Origin: Dermanyssus gallinae
Lineage: Eukaryota; Arthropoda; Arachnida; Mesostigmata; Dermanyssidae
Direction of reading: 5' to 3'
Assembly (NCBI GenBank): GCA_003439945.1
Contig: QVRM01006427.1
Location: 496,001 to 560,000 of the forward strand
Length of the DNA stretch: 64,000 nucleotides
Shown here in pieces: positions 42,264 through 52,656 of this stretch. The notes beneath the pieces were generated by a model. That model did not search any database, was not told where the DNA came from, and worked only from the letters and a program-made list of their open reading frames with translations. The translations under genes and the position numbers were made by a program. Within the stretch, counting starts at the first letter, position 1, and every line of letters starts with the position of its first letter.

Positions 42264-42312
42264 GTGAATTAAAACTAGACAGTCTCAATGCCACTCTCTA
42301 GTTTTAATTCAC
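42264..42312. repeat. Perfect 16-bp inverted repeat
   Basis: GTGAATTAAAACTAGA at 42,264-42,279 is exactly inverted at 42,297-42,312, leaving a 17-nt loop. Its role is unknown. Confidence 0.9.
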
Positions 42313-42453
42313 AAATTTTCATTGTGTTTCGAAGTAATATACAACCCCCCCCCCCCCTCCACGGCAGCCACGGTCACACCGGAACACTGATTACCAATCA
42401 TCACACATCAGTTTTCTGAACATGCACTAAAATACAAACATTTTACCGCGTTG

Positions 42454-43425
42454 TTATCCGCGGGGGCAAATGATGCCAACAACTGTTGGGCGGAAACACT
42501 GGGGCACAGCGTTGCGTATACGAAAAGTCACGATAAAACACGCCCAAATTCTTCTAAATTTAGCTGACAGTTTACCGTTAACAGCCTCGAAATCGGCACG
42601 GCGGTAACTACCTGAACCACTTGTCGCTACCGGTACAGAACAGACGGTGTCAGCCTGATGTTGTTGGCTTCTCAGAGCGTCGTAACCAGGTCGTCCAGCT
42701 GACGCTCTATCCGGCTTCATACCTCAACAGTATCAACACCAGCGGGACTCTTCAAGATATCGTCTAGCCCGGCGTGCAGCACACGCGAGCTGATTCTTTG
42801 GCTGTGCGTTACATACGGCAATATAACGACGCCCGTTTGCGTCCACACCTTGCATAACGTGGCGCCGCCGCCGCCTTGCCCCGAAATGTGACAGCGCACG
42901 TCATTACCACCCACCATGGTGGCAAGCACGTTCGTAGCTAGCCGGGAGGTGTTTTTGTAGTCACCGACCAGAAGAACCGACTTGACGGTTGGTGAGGGGA
43001 GGGACGACTCTCGGGTGGGCTCAGAGTCGACTGCAGTGCCACCGATGTCTGCCTGCACGAATACATGTGTTTGTTTGTGTGCAAGCGGTGGTACTGCGTA
43101 CAGCCAGTGGCATTACGTTGTTTGTGGACAATACTTATATTGCGGTTGTGCTACTGTCAATCAGCGCGGGAGAAGCCGGCAACCCGTTGGTTTGGGTGTC
43201 TGATATTGACGCTACCGCTGCTGCCGCACTGTCCACCACCACCACTGCAGCAGCAGCAACCAGCAAATCGGTGTTTGGTGCGCTTGATGATATTGTTGTT
43301 GCTGCTGCAGTATCTAGAGCCTCTGTGGTCCTTCGTGCAACAGCCGGCAAATTGTTGGTCTGGTCACCTGTTGGTGCTGTTGTTGTTGCTGCACTGACTA
43401 CTGTTGCTGTCGTATATGGTGCCAC
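42454..43425 (-). pseudogene. Decayed ORF with SGNH-hydrolase-like motifs
   Basis: Three minus-strand frames follow one another. 43,425-43,135 is Thr/Ala-rich, with a repeated TNNLPA/TNGLPA motif. 43,058-42,717 contains VLLVGDYKNTSRLATNVLA (the position of a GDS block, serine lost) and RVLHAGLDDIL (block V-like HxGxxD). 42,720-42,454 contains VCSVPVATSGSG and IICPRG. This order resembles SGNH/GDSL hydrolase-like domains that some LINEs carry in ORF1. It lies just upstream of the RT fossil on the same strand, so it may be that element's ORF1. This reading is inference from short motifs. Confidence 0.45.
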
Positions 43426-43802
43426 ATCGGTTTGAGGAAGGGGGAGAGGTCGGTGGCGTTAAACTCCCTGTGAGCTGAGATAATATTCAATTTGGCAAAC
43501 ACAGCCCTGAATTGTTCGCCATGAATCGTTGTCCGTTTTCAAAATCACTTTCTGAAGGTCCTAATGGCGGATTTAAAGACACGCAACGTTTTTTTTTCGA
43601 CGTTAACGCAATCGTTGTTATCACAGCGACCCACAAGCTCAAATATATTTGTTTCCTTCATTTCTTTTTTAATTTTGCTTTTACAATGAATACACAAAAA
43701 TGCAACGCTGTTCCGGTTTGTCCTCCTGAAAAGGTTACCGCAGTATATACTGCAAATTGCTTTAATAACCCGGTAGAACTTTGTGATAAAATAGAAGCTT
43801 TG

Positions 43803-43806
<4 letters not shown>

Positions 43807-43877
<71 letters not shown>
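43807..43877. repeat. (TA)n microsatellite
   Basis: About 35 TA units. Confidence 0.95.
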
Positions 43878-43880
<3 letters not shown>

Positions 43881-45968
43881 TGCCTTCTATGATTAGAATT
43901 AGTTCAATAAAATCGATAAATTCTATAGATACTTTTTAAGCAAACATGTTTTGTTGGCGCGGTCGTACGGTCTCGGAATGTGTGATAAACGGAAGTCCTT
44001 ATTTAAAGTCATCTTTAACATAGACGTTAAGCCCAGATGAATATCTAAAACCGAACCGAAAACACGAACTTTTAGCTTGAAATTTATTTGACGCGATGAC
44101 TGGCGCAGGTTTCTATTTCCTTTCACCCACGCTAGTGCGCATCATTACCATCGTTGTTACTATGCCTTCACTAAGGTGCCTTAAGTGGGGACTTAGTTAC
44201 ACATGTTTTTGCGGCTATGCGAGTCCTGATAGCCAATTATTTCGACAACGTATAGAAAACGCTTTATATTTTCAACTTATTCAGCGAGATAGTTTTACAG
44301 TTACTCCAGCCTCAGAAGTCACCTTTTAAGGCTATCCTCTTGGCAAAACAGCGGCCAGGTTATTAGTTTAGCATAGCGTCGAGATGAAAATGTTTTTATA
44401 TCTACACAAAGGAGGTGCCTTTTCACTTATTTTAAAATGTGATTTGTAATGGAGCCAAGTAAGGTGCAGGTTGCAAGTCAACGTTCAGCGGCAAAATGGG
44501 ATGTACTGATTTGACATGTACTGACTTGTCACGCCGTCGCGCGAACAGTTCAACGACGAGCTTATATTGTGACAAAGCACCCCACCATTAAGGCAGTACA
44601 GCAGCGTTTTATCATGCACTAAGCCGTCTATACACAGACAATCATTGCCATGTAAAGACAGCACCTCCAAAGCAAATGTCCTAGAAAGTTTGGTCGTATT
44701 CTCTATACCAGAGGAATGCCTGTCCTCAACTGTGGCTGTCAAACGGAAACTCAAGACATAAGCGCGCAAGTACAAGTGTACATACAAACCTACATAAACA
44801 TCAGAATGCTTAAGAAAAGAGCAACGAACAAAATACAATGAGAGATGATTGCAACACACTGAGAAATACGGAAGCTACATTTAATGTTTACAGTCGTGTA
44901 TGCTCTTAGATTATGCGTCAGGGGGCCAACCTGCCTGCAGCAGTTTCATTAACTGTGCGGTCGTACTGGGGTATCCACACTTTAGCACGACATGCCTAGA
45001 AGCAGAGATCAACGTGTTATTTGCGGCGCACCAACCATGGCGATGCAGTTTACCGCAGACTTCCTTACGGTGTGTAGCAGTTAAATGTTTTAAATTAAGG
45101 GGATGTCGTAATACGCGCGAAGGCATTTGATGGCAACAATGCGCCCGCCAGCTGCGAGGGAGTCCTCTGCTCAGGTTTGCCATCTCGCTTCACACCTCTT
45201 TCGTACGTTTGAAGATTGTTGGAAACAAACATGTTAAATTTCTATGAGCTTCGGACACAAGATCTGACCGACAAGCCCTTATTCTGCATAACTCACATCG
45301 GCCTTTATTTCCGCTTTACAGCTACCCACCAACAACTCACTGTTGATAGATACGCACAGCCTTCAATCTAAAGTGTGTTTTGAGGTGCCCGGCAGACATC
45401 ACTTGCCCATCCCTACCGAGCCAGAATTTCTATCTAGTATTTAACGCTTTAGCACCATGTTTACGGATGAGGACGTTCTCTCCGCTGTCGACGTCATCCA
45501 AGTACGTCGCGTATACCCCAGCGGTAAAAAGGCTAGGGTTCCCCAGAAAAGATCATAACTACGCTCTGTTTTAAGTATCCCTGCGTCTGACTAGTCGCGT
45601 CACCAACAATTGCAGTTTAAAACGAGTTTGCCGCAAGCCCGCGGCAAGCTGGGTCATCTAGCCACTTTATGCTCAGACATACCAAAATGCGTTAACTGTG
45701 GAGCACTGTTAAGCCGGATCACCAACCAGCCAGCCAGCCAGACGGATCACCAACTAATTAAGTCGGACCACCACCAAAAAGGTACTGCTAAATTTAGAAT
45801 TAAGAATGGAAATTCATAAGCATCACTGAGCATAACGTCTTTGAGATTTTCGATTGGTATGAAAGTATTTAGGGTGCCCTAGGGTCTAATTAATTATAAG
45901 CATAAGATAACGTTACCATTTGCATAACTGCCAACTTCGCCTTTATTAAAATCGCCACCACGTCAATC

Positions 45969-46003
<35 letters not shown>

Positions 46004-46730
46004 GTAACCAAACATTACATGTTTGATTACATTACATGGATCGAATGACGCTATGATTCATAACGCCATTTGAAGGTCAGTGATGTTCAAATGACATCAT
46101 TGACGCCACTCATTTAATTTAATATCAAAGCGCATGCTTACCTTCGCTAATATGACAGAGTAATCTTTATCGCAAAAAATTATCCTTACACACCCCGTTA
46201 GTTCTAGAAATTTTGAGTAAAGCGGCACGTCTACTGCGACAAGCAAAAAACGTACACTGCAAAACATGTTTTGCAAACAACACAAACCCAGAGGCGATTT
46301 TTTCTTTCTTTTTAGAGGTGGGCGCCATCACTGCCAGACGCACGCCAGCTACAGGAATTCTGCCGTTGCTTGGATACCGTAATGAGAAAAGTGCCAATGG
46401 GGAACACCGTCAGGTGTTAAAACCGATTCTATGCGCATGCCCATGATTAATCAATATTATCCAATCAATATTATTATGTTAATCAAGTACACATTACATT
46501 ATTGGTCGGCTATTTGTTGATTTTTGTCCGTATAGTTCTTCCTGTCTACGACACACGTAATCCTGGTAAACACTAAATGATTATAAAACCACTTGGCTTG
46601 CAGTCTGGTAGAAAATGAGGCGTTAGAAAATAATTATTGTTAACTCATTAGCAGTTGTAGACAAGCCGACTCTGAGATGACGTCGAAAGCTTAGGTCTAA
46701 GGCTAACAATGGTCACAAGGTACCAAGTTC
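43878..46730. other. Spacer upstream of U2 array
   Basis: Unassigned frames include 44,485-44,859 (minus, 124 codons) and 44,911-45,183 (minus, 90 codons). Neither has a domain I recognise. A (TTA)n run lies at about 45,970-46,003. Exons of unknown genes cannot be excluded. Confidence 0.35.
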
Positions 46731-46753
46731 ACATACTTTTTGAATTATAATAA
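46731..46753 (-). promoter_or_regulatory. Candidate U2 3' box, copy 1
   Basis: Directly 3' of the snRNA, the minus strand reads TTATTATAATTCAAAAAGTATG. The same block follows all four intact U2 copies with one variable base. U2 3' ends are formed through a 3' box just downstream of the gene, and this position fits. Confidence 0.6.
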
Positions 46754-46941
46754 GGTGGGCCGATCCTGGAAATAGTGCTATACCAGGCCAACCCGCGGCC
46801 GAGGTGGAGCAAGCCCCGAGCACTCGGCCCTGTTCCAAAAAATAGTTTAATATCTTGGGGGACGATGTCCCCCGTATCAGATATTAAGCTGATAAGAACA
46901 GATACTACACTTTGATCTTAGCCAAAAGGCCGAGAAGCGAT
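46754..46941 (-). ncRNA. U2 snRNA gene, copy 1
   Basis: The 188-nt transcript starts ATCGCTTCTCGGCCTTTTGG and contains the branch-point-pairing stretch GTGTAGTATCTG. It has a 7-bp GGGGGAC/GTCCCCC hairpin, the Sm site ATTTTTTGGA, and the 3' stem-loops ending near GGCCCACC. U2 snRNA pairs with the intron branch point in the spliceosome. This copy differs from the other three at two scattered sites (AAATAG for GAAGTAG near the 3' end; GATG in the hairpin loop). Its upstream flank is unlike that of the other copies except for one short block. Confidence 0.96.
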
Positions 46942-46957
46942 AACAGTTCTTAGTCAA

Positions 46958-46979
46958 TGACAGAACCCATTCAGATACG
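46958..46979 (-). promoter_or_regulatory. Candidate U2 proximal promoter block, copy 1
   Basis: On the plus strand TGACAGAACCCATTCAGATACG lies 17-38 bp before the U2 5' end. A matching block (TGACCGGACCCATCGAAGAG or close) lies at the same distance before the other U2 copies, including the pseudogene. Outside this block copy 1 has a different flank, so conservation here suggests function as a PSE-like element. The position is closer to the start than the usual PSE. Confidence 0.5.
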
Positions 46980-48489
46980 CAGTTCGCCCCAGCTTGGGTC
47001 AGATAGGACTAAGTACTTAAAACTGGGGCCAACGCATTATGTATCCAAGCACTAGTATTAGTGAAAACGTTACATACCCCCTGCTGAATGAAAGATGTAA
47101 TTAGTATTGGTCAAATTCCTTTATACTGTTGGCGGCATCCAACGTCAAAACATCACCATGTGTTAAGCAACCGAGCCGAGGCCTGGTGCTACCTGTGTAC
47201 AATCTTCGCGATTACTATCAGCACTCGATTTTAGTCGGTTTCACTTAGCACGGTTAGCTGTATTCTAAAGAAACTTATTTTTTTGGACCAATTTCCCTAA
47301 ATTCTTACGTTTTTCTATAATTGCGTCTTTTATTTTTAAAATATTATTTCTTCTTTGTACGTACAATAGCGTAGGCATGGCTGCATAACACAAGTATAAG
47401 CCGTATTTCGGAGTGCTATATATATATATATATATGCTATTCATTGGCCACAATAATAGAATAAATACATTTGTATCATTAAAAAGTTATATATATATAT
47501 ATATATATAATGTAGTACAAGCACTAAACGTATAATCTCTCTCATTGTATAAAATTAAAATGCATTTGTTAGGTTTTGGTCTCTTTGCTGTATAGAACCC
47601 CTTTTTGGCAGAGTTACTCTTCGATCTGCACTGAACGAATCCCGTTGGTAGCCACAGAGATGCAATATATATATATATATATATATATTTCGTAAGCTGA
47701 CAGCTTTGCAGAAGGACTGAATACGAAAATTCGTGCGGGTACACACGGGCGGACATGCATGCACGTCAGCCGATATATTTAACATACTGTCTGATAAGCT
47801 GTGTTTTCTCTATCTGATACCACCATACTGAGAAAAAATCATCTAAACACACCTCGGAACAACCACTCGATAGTTTTGGCCACGAGCAGCTGACAACAGT
47901 ATAAATAAGTAAAAATGTTAAATGCACACTCAATATGAGTAAAATAAATGTGATGATGATAGTTCGAGTTAAATTCATTCGCGAATAATCAGCGGCAGTA
48001 GGATGCGACACATATAAATGAACTACGCACATCATTTTAGAACAGGTGCAACGGAACGGTTACGTACGGCTCGAGCAATATGTCCAGAGTGCGCAACAGG
48101 ATTGCCGCTATTAAAATTACGAACAAACGTTCGCAGTACACATCAGACAAATTTGCATTGACAACTCTGCCTGGCTAACGATACTGATTGCTATTTATTT
48201 CTAATGAATAATAGTAAAAAAGACTGGGATCGTATGCCGAAACCTGAAACGTTACCTTAAGAGAAGCAGCACGCAATTTACTTTTTTGCAAAACTTAGTA
48301 ACATGAATTGACAACATAGTCTAAGGCAAGTGTCGATGACCGCAGCTACTGTGTAAACCATGCACTAAGACTATAAATGTCACCATACGAAATTCTTATG
48401 GCGAGAACAGTAAGATCTACGATGCATTTTTTTTTCTTCTTCCTATCTTCCCATTTCTTGCCACCTTGGCAAAATCAATATGCAAGAGG
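46980..48489. other. Spacer between U2 copies 1 and 2
   Basis: Short (TA)n tracts lie at about 47,419-47,435, 47,488-47,509 and 47,665-47,688. No gene is recognised. Confidence 0.4.
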
Positions 48490-48530
48490 GAGACACGTTT
48501 ATGGTAGAGGAGCTGAGACTCTGCTTTGGC
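48490..48530. repeat. U2 downstream flank block, next to copy 2
   Basis: GAGACACGTTTATGGTAGAG followed by GAGACTCTGCTTTGG recurs in related form at 51,610-51,645 and 52,322-52,352, each time a short distance 3' of a U2 copy. Here a SINE lies between the block and the gene. Confidence 0.7.
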
Positions 48531-48566
48531 ACCGAAACCGTTATTACAGCGACGGTAACTAAATAA

Positions 48567-48716
48567 ACCTTTTGGACTGATCCTGAGTCAAGATTTAATG
48601 TCTACGGGACTGCTTTTTATATTCCTTCATAGACGGACACCCAAAATACAAATGTGCAACGACGTGGCTGGAATCCGCGCACCTATTTCGGTCGCGAGGC
48701 GCATGCGAATGCACCA
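48567..48716 (-). mobile_element. tRNA-derived SINE, copy 6 (in U2 flank)
   Basis: A diverged, shortened unit on the minus strand, with TTGCACATTTGTATTT and a mutated B-box. It separates U2 copy 2 from its downstream flank block, so it entered after the U2 unit was duplicated. Confidence 0.78.
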
Positions 48717-48751
48717 GGAGAAGGCGACAATTGCTACGACATACTAACATC

Positions 48752-48774
48752 ACATACTTTTTGAATTGTAATAA
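48752..48774 (-). promoter_or_regulatory. Candidate U2 3' box, copy 2
   Basis: TTATTACAATTCAAAAAGTATG follows the U2 3' end directly, as in the other three copies. Confidence 0.6.
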
Positions 48775-48962
48775 GGTGGGCCGATCCTGGAAGTAGTGCT
48801 ATACCAGGCCAACCCGCGGCCGAGGTGGAGCAAGCCCCGAGCACTCGGCCCTGTTCCAAAAAATAGTTTAATATCTTGGGGGACAATGTCCCCCGTATCA
48901 GATATTAAGCTGATAAGAACAGATACTACACTTTGATCTTAGCCAAAAGGCCGAGAAGCGAT
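48775..48962 (-). ncRNA. U2 snRNA gene, copy 2
   Basis: The gene is 188 nt and has all U2 landmarks: the 5' stem, GTAGTA branch-point-pairing sequence, Sm site ATTTTTTGGA and 3' stem-loops. It appears identical to copy 4 and differs from copy 3 in one hairpin-loop base (ACATTGT against ACATCGT). Its flank, to about 49,300, is duplicated around copy 3. Confidence 0.97.
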
Positions 48963-48975
48963 AACACGTTAATCT

Positions 48976-49004
48976 CGCTGACCGGACCCATCGAAGAGAC
49001 GTAT
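48976..49004 (-). promoter_or_regulatory. Candidate U2 proximal promoter block, copy 2
   Basis: The plus strand CTGACCGGACCCATCGAAGAG, continuing to GACGTATCAG, lies about 15-45 bp before the U2 start. It is nearly identical at copies 3 and 4 and recognisable at copy 1. Confidence 0.5.
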
Positions 49005-49489
49005 CAGTTCCGGCAACACTGCAGTGAGAATTATGTCGAAAATCACAGCTAAACTATTTGCCGACTCATTGTTTCTTGATATCGCATGACTACAGCGACC
49101 ACTATACCAGTAAAGTGTAACACTAGCAGTTAAAAACCTGCGTTGCAACAAGCCTAATAAAAAAGTTTGATTTGCCGGTTAGGTTATTGTTTAGGGCCGT
49201 AGGTACAGCCGCGGATCAGCTGAGTTACCGTGCGTGTATCTACATTTTTTACAATGATCACAAAAACACATGAAAGCAATGACCGAATATCTTCTTATAT
49301 ATACATTACTGATATGTTACGTTTTGTTTGCAAAAATAGCCTATTAGAATGAAAAGTATCTATTAGGTTTATGCAAAAAATCTTGTTTTGGCATCCGCTC
49401 GCTAGGGGAACCTGCACAGTTACCTAGACTACATTAGCACGAAAAAACGCAATATGTTTATGATTCAATTATATTTATTTCAGTTCAAA

Positions 49490-49640
49490 AATGTTTTCTT
49501 TTGCATAATGCCTTAACTTCTTTACGCTTCCGGCGAGAGAAGTAGTGCAACGATTTTTGATCCAGCGCTCTCAATTCCACAGCATAGTACTTTCCACATC
49601 TCTGCACGCAGAACCGACAGGTGCACAGCTCGTCAGCCAA
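49490..49640 (-). pseudogene. Exon-like Cys-rich segment, copy 1
   Basis: Read on the minus strand it gives ELCTCRFCVQRCGKYYAVEL and then DQKSLHYFSRRKRKEVKAL, with no indel relative to the second copy at 50,405-50,585. AATAAA lies about 40 bp beyond. I do not recognise the protein. The Cys pattern CxxC...C suggests a zinc ribbon, and the AATAAA suggests a last exon. No stop occurs at the position where copy 2 stops, and the frame runs on for a few codons. Confidence 0.4.
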
Positions 49641-49669
49641 AGCGACACTTGCTACGAGATACTAACTTC

Positions 49670-49692
49670 ACATACTTTTTGAATTGTAATAA
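49670..49692 (-). promoter_or_regulatory. Candidate U2 3' box, copy 3
   Basis: TTATTACAATTCAAAAAGTATG directly follows the U2 3' end. Confidence 0.6.
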
Positions 49693-49880
49693 GGTGGGCC
49701 GATCCTGGAAGTAGTGCTATACCAGGCCAACCCGCGGCCGAGGTGGAGCAAGCCCCGAGCACTCGGCCCTGTTCCAAAAAATAGTTTAATATCTTGGGGG
49801 ACGATGTCCCCCGTATCAGATATTAAGCTGATAAGAACAGATACTACACTTTGATCTTAGCCAAAAGGCCGAGAAGCGAT
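49693..49880 (-). ncRNA. U2 snRNA gene, copy 3
   Basis: The gene is 188 nt, with an intact 5' region, GTAGTA, Sm site and 3' stem-loops. It starts 918 bp after copy 2, and the intervening flanks match closely, so the two are a recent tandem duplication. Confidence 0.97.
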
Positions 49881-50404
49881 ACCACATCCAGCTCGCTGAC
49901 AGGACCCATCAAAGAGACGTATCAGCTCCGGCAACACTAAAGTGAGAATTAGGTCGAAAATCACAGCTAAACTATTTCCCGACCCATTGTTTCTTGATAT
50001 CGCATGACTACAGCGACCAGTATACAAGTAAAGTGTAAGACTAGCAGTAAAAAACCTGCATTGTAACAAGCCGTTAATGAGAAAGTTTGATTTGCCGATT
50101 AGGTTATTGTTTGGGTCGTAGGTACAGCCGCGAATCAGCTGAGTTACCGTGCGTGTATCTACATTTTTTACAATGATTACAAAAACACATGAAAGCAATG
50201 ACCGAATATCTTCTTATTTATACATTACTGAGTTTTGTATGCACAAATAGCCTATTAGAATGAAGTATCTATTAGGTTCATGCAAAAGTTCGTGTCGTCT
50301 TGGCGTCCACTCGTTAGGGGACTTTGCACAGTACCCTAGACTACATCAGCACGAAAATGCGCAATACGTTTATGATTCAATAATATTTATTTTACTCAAA
50401 TTAA

Positions 50405-50585
50405 GTTCAAAAATGTTTTTTATAATGCCTTAACTTCTTTACACTTCCGGCGAAAGAAGTAGTGCAACGATTTTTGGTCCAGCGCTGTGCATTCCACTGC
50501 AGAGTACTTGGCACACCTCTGCAGGCAGAACCGGCAGGTGCGCAGCTCGTACTCCTCGTGAAAGGCTGCGTTTGTACATACCAGG
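50405..50585 (-). CDS. Exon-like Cys-rich segment, copy 2
   Basis: The minus strand, after ACAAACGCAG (a plausible splice acceptor), reads AFHEEYELRTCRFCLQRCAK, YSAVECTALDQKSLHYFFRR and KCKEVKAL, then TAA. AATAAA follows about 45 bp later. The segment lines up with 49,490-49,640 without gaps, and the changes include several amino-acid substitutions. It could be the last exon of an unknown zinc-binding protein, or a piece of one carried along with the U2 unit. I cannot name it, and upstream exons were not found. Confidence 0.35.
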
Positions 50586-51429
50586 TAGTATCATAACCAT
50601 GCACTATGAACCTAGCGTATACGTGATGACTGTCACATGCACGACCAGCTCAAAGGTGCAAGGCATTGAAAACGTTCAAACCACCGACCTCCCATCTGGC
50701 CTGTTCGACTTTAGCTTACCCCTCCGAACTAAAACATTCGTAGCGTACTGTACGCGACATCTTCAGCCTTAGTCGGATTTGTTTCAGTAGCCGGTGGACA
50801 GCCGGTGGACAACCTGGCATGAGATACACAATGCGGCTCCTTGCTCGCAGGAGGCAAGCAAAGCACTCGCTTTATATTGTAACGAGGTTAACCACAGTGT
50901 GGCAACAGAACAGCCAGTCACTGCACCACCGATAACCAATGAGGTCAGTAAGCCAATCAAGCATCCAATCCAATCGGCTAATTACTGTGCCGCAATAACT
51001 GATGACGTCAACCAACCAAGCATCCAATCCACTGTGTACCGCAACGACCGGGCAACCGTCATCGACCACAACACCGGCAGCATCGTCATAAGCCGACCGA
51101 GTACATCGTCGAACAACGTTCATCTCGGCTTCCGACTACCGATGAAGCGTCACCACACAGGCACCACATCGAGACCGTCATACAAAGGCCTCGACATGAG
51201 AACGATCAGCTACATGCCGACGAAAATAAGGCACGTGCACCACCACCGCCGACCAATCAGCGACGAGGACAGGAGGAACATTCGGGAAGTTGATTGTCCG
51301 GGAAAATTCGCGCCATAATTTAACATTAATGCTATACAAACGTGACGGCGTCCTTTGAGCAAATAAATAGCTTGGGGAAGTATGATCGCAACGCATCCTT
51401 CGTCCGGCAACGCTACGATTCAATCCTTA
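50586..51429. other. Spacer with unassigned plus frame
   Basis: An open frame of 174 codons ends at 51,318. It is rich in Ser, Thr and His and contains a repeated AAGCATCCAATCCA. No domain is recognised, and it has no clear ATG at its 5' edge. Confidence 0.3.
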
Positions 51430-51535
51430 CGCTGTGTGTTATCACTCATCGTCCCGAGTCTCTCGAGTTGTAGTAACCGCCCGGCTAAGCTTACATTACC
51501 CAGTTAACTTAGCGTAACCAACATCGTTACATTTG
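51430..51535 (+). repeat. LTR-like sequence related to 53.5 kb
   Basis: GTGTGTTATCACTCATCGTC through CGAGTTGTAGTAACCGCCCG and CGGCTAAGC to CATCGTTACA resembles the 3' half of the probable solo LTR at 53,466-53,649. TTTGGTAGCGATGCG follows at once, where a primer-binding site would lie. The 5' boundary was not found. Confidence 0.4.
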
Positions 51536-51609
51536 GTAGCGATGCGATTTGATTGCATCGTTACAATATATCACGAAACACACCTCACAAGTTGGTTAAA
51601 ATTCGCCAG

Positions 51610-51645
51610 GGTGAATACGTTTATGATAGATGAGTCTAGACTCTG
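51610..51645. repeat. U2 downstream flank block, next to pseudogene
   Basis: GTGAATACGTTTATGATAGATG and AGACTCTGCGTTGG, related to the blocks at 48,490 and 52,322. Confidence 0.7.
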
Positions 51646-51710
51646 CGTTGGCGCCCAATGCTTAGCTGTACTCTGAGATACCAACTGTGCTTTAAGTTGA
51701 GTTATAATGA

Positions 51711-51878
51711 GGTGCGCATATCCTGGAAATAGTGCTAAACAAAATCAGAGGTAAAGCAAGCTCCGAGCACTTGGTCCTGTTCTAAGAAATAGCCTCATAC
51801 CTTGGGGGACGTATCAAATATTAAGCTGATCGGAACAGAGCCTACACTTTGATCTTAGCCAAAAGGCCGAGAAGCAAT
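51711..51878 (-). pseudogene. U2 snRNA pseudogene
   Basis: The 168-nt sequence aligns end to end with the intact U2 genes but has deletions in the hairpin and 3' stem-loops. The branch-point-pairing GTAGTATC reads GTAGGCTC and the Sm site ATTTTTTGGA reads ATTTCTTAGA, so normal U2 function is very unlikely. The upstream promoter-like block is still recognisable, while the 3' box is diverged. Confidence 0.9.
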
Positions 51879-52321
51879 AATACTTGCTGGTCCGCTTACT
51901 GACAGAATCCATCGGGGAGACGTATTAGCTCTGTTACCACTGCAGTAAGAATTGGACCGGAAATCATAGTAAAAGTATTTTAGGTTTATTTCAATTTATT
52001 GTTAGTACATACAAACAGCGAAAGAGCTGTGTTGCAACAATCGTCTCTGCAAATGTTATATTCACCGATACGTGTTGTCTGAGCATACATGTTGCGCTCT
52101 GTAGGTAGAACCGTGGATCAGCTAAATTTCCGTGCATGCATCTACATTTGTACAAAGTTTATAAAAATGCGTGAAAGCGACGATGAGCGCGGATGAACAT
52201 TAAATTATTTTTTGCAAATTAACGTTTTTGGGTGAACTGCTGATGCAAAAGTCTGGCCGTTTATGTGTTCCCTCGCTTCGAAGACCTGCAGCGCTCCCTT
52301 GGAAACATCATCATTAAAAAG

Positions 52322-52352
52322 GCGACACGTTCATGACAGATGGGACTCTGCT
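52322..52352. repeat. U2 downstream flank block, next to copy 4
   Basis: GCGACACGTTCATGACAGATG followed by GGGACTCTGCTTTT, about 75 bp 3' of the U2 gene. Confidence 0.7.
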
Positions 52353-52403
52353 TTTGAGCTACAACCTTTCGGTGGGTGACAAAACCGACGAGTTCTCAAT
52401 TTT

Positions 52404-52426
52404 ACATACTTTTTGAATTGTAATAA
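52404..52426 (-). promoter_or_regulatory. Candidate U2 3' box, copy 4
   Basis: TTATTACAATTCAAAAAGTATG directly follows the U2 3' end. Confidence 0.6.
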
Positions 52427-52614
52427 GGTGGGCCGATCCTGGAAGTAGTGCTATACCAGGCCAACCCGCGGCCGAGGTGGAGCAAGCCCCGAGCACTCGG
52501 CCCTGTTCCAAAAAATAGTTTAATATCTTGGGGGACAATGTCCCCCGTATCAGATATTAAGCTGATAAGAACAGATACTACACTTTGATCTTAGCCAAAA
52601 GGCCGAGAAGCGAT
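52427..52614 (-). ncRNA. U2 snRNA gene, copy 4
   Basis: The gene is 188 nt, with GTAGTA, the Sm site and 3' stem-loops intact. It matches copy 2 at all sites I compared. Its upstream flank to about 52,930 is an older duplicate of those behind copies 2 and 3. Confidence 0.97.
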
Positions 52615-52627
52615 AACGCCTTAATCT

Positions 52628-52656
52628 CGCTGACCGGACCCATCGAAGAGACGTTT
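52628..52656 (-). promoter_or_regulatory. Candidate U2 proximal promoter block, copy 4
   Basis: CTGACCGGACCCATCGAAGAG lies at the same distance from the U2 start as in copies 2 and 3. Confidence 0.5.

Noticed and set aside
51711..51878. A divergent functional U2 variant
   Set aside because: Loss of both the branch-point-pairing GTAGTA and the Sm site makes a working snRNA very unlikely.
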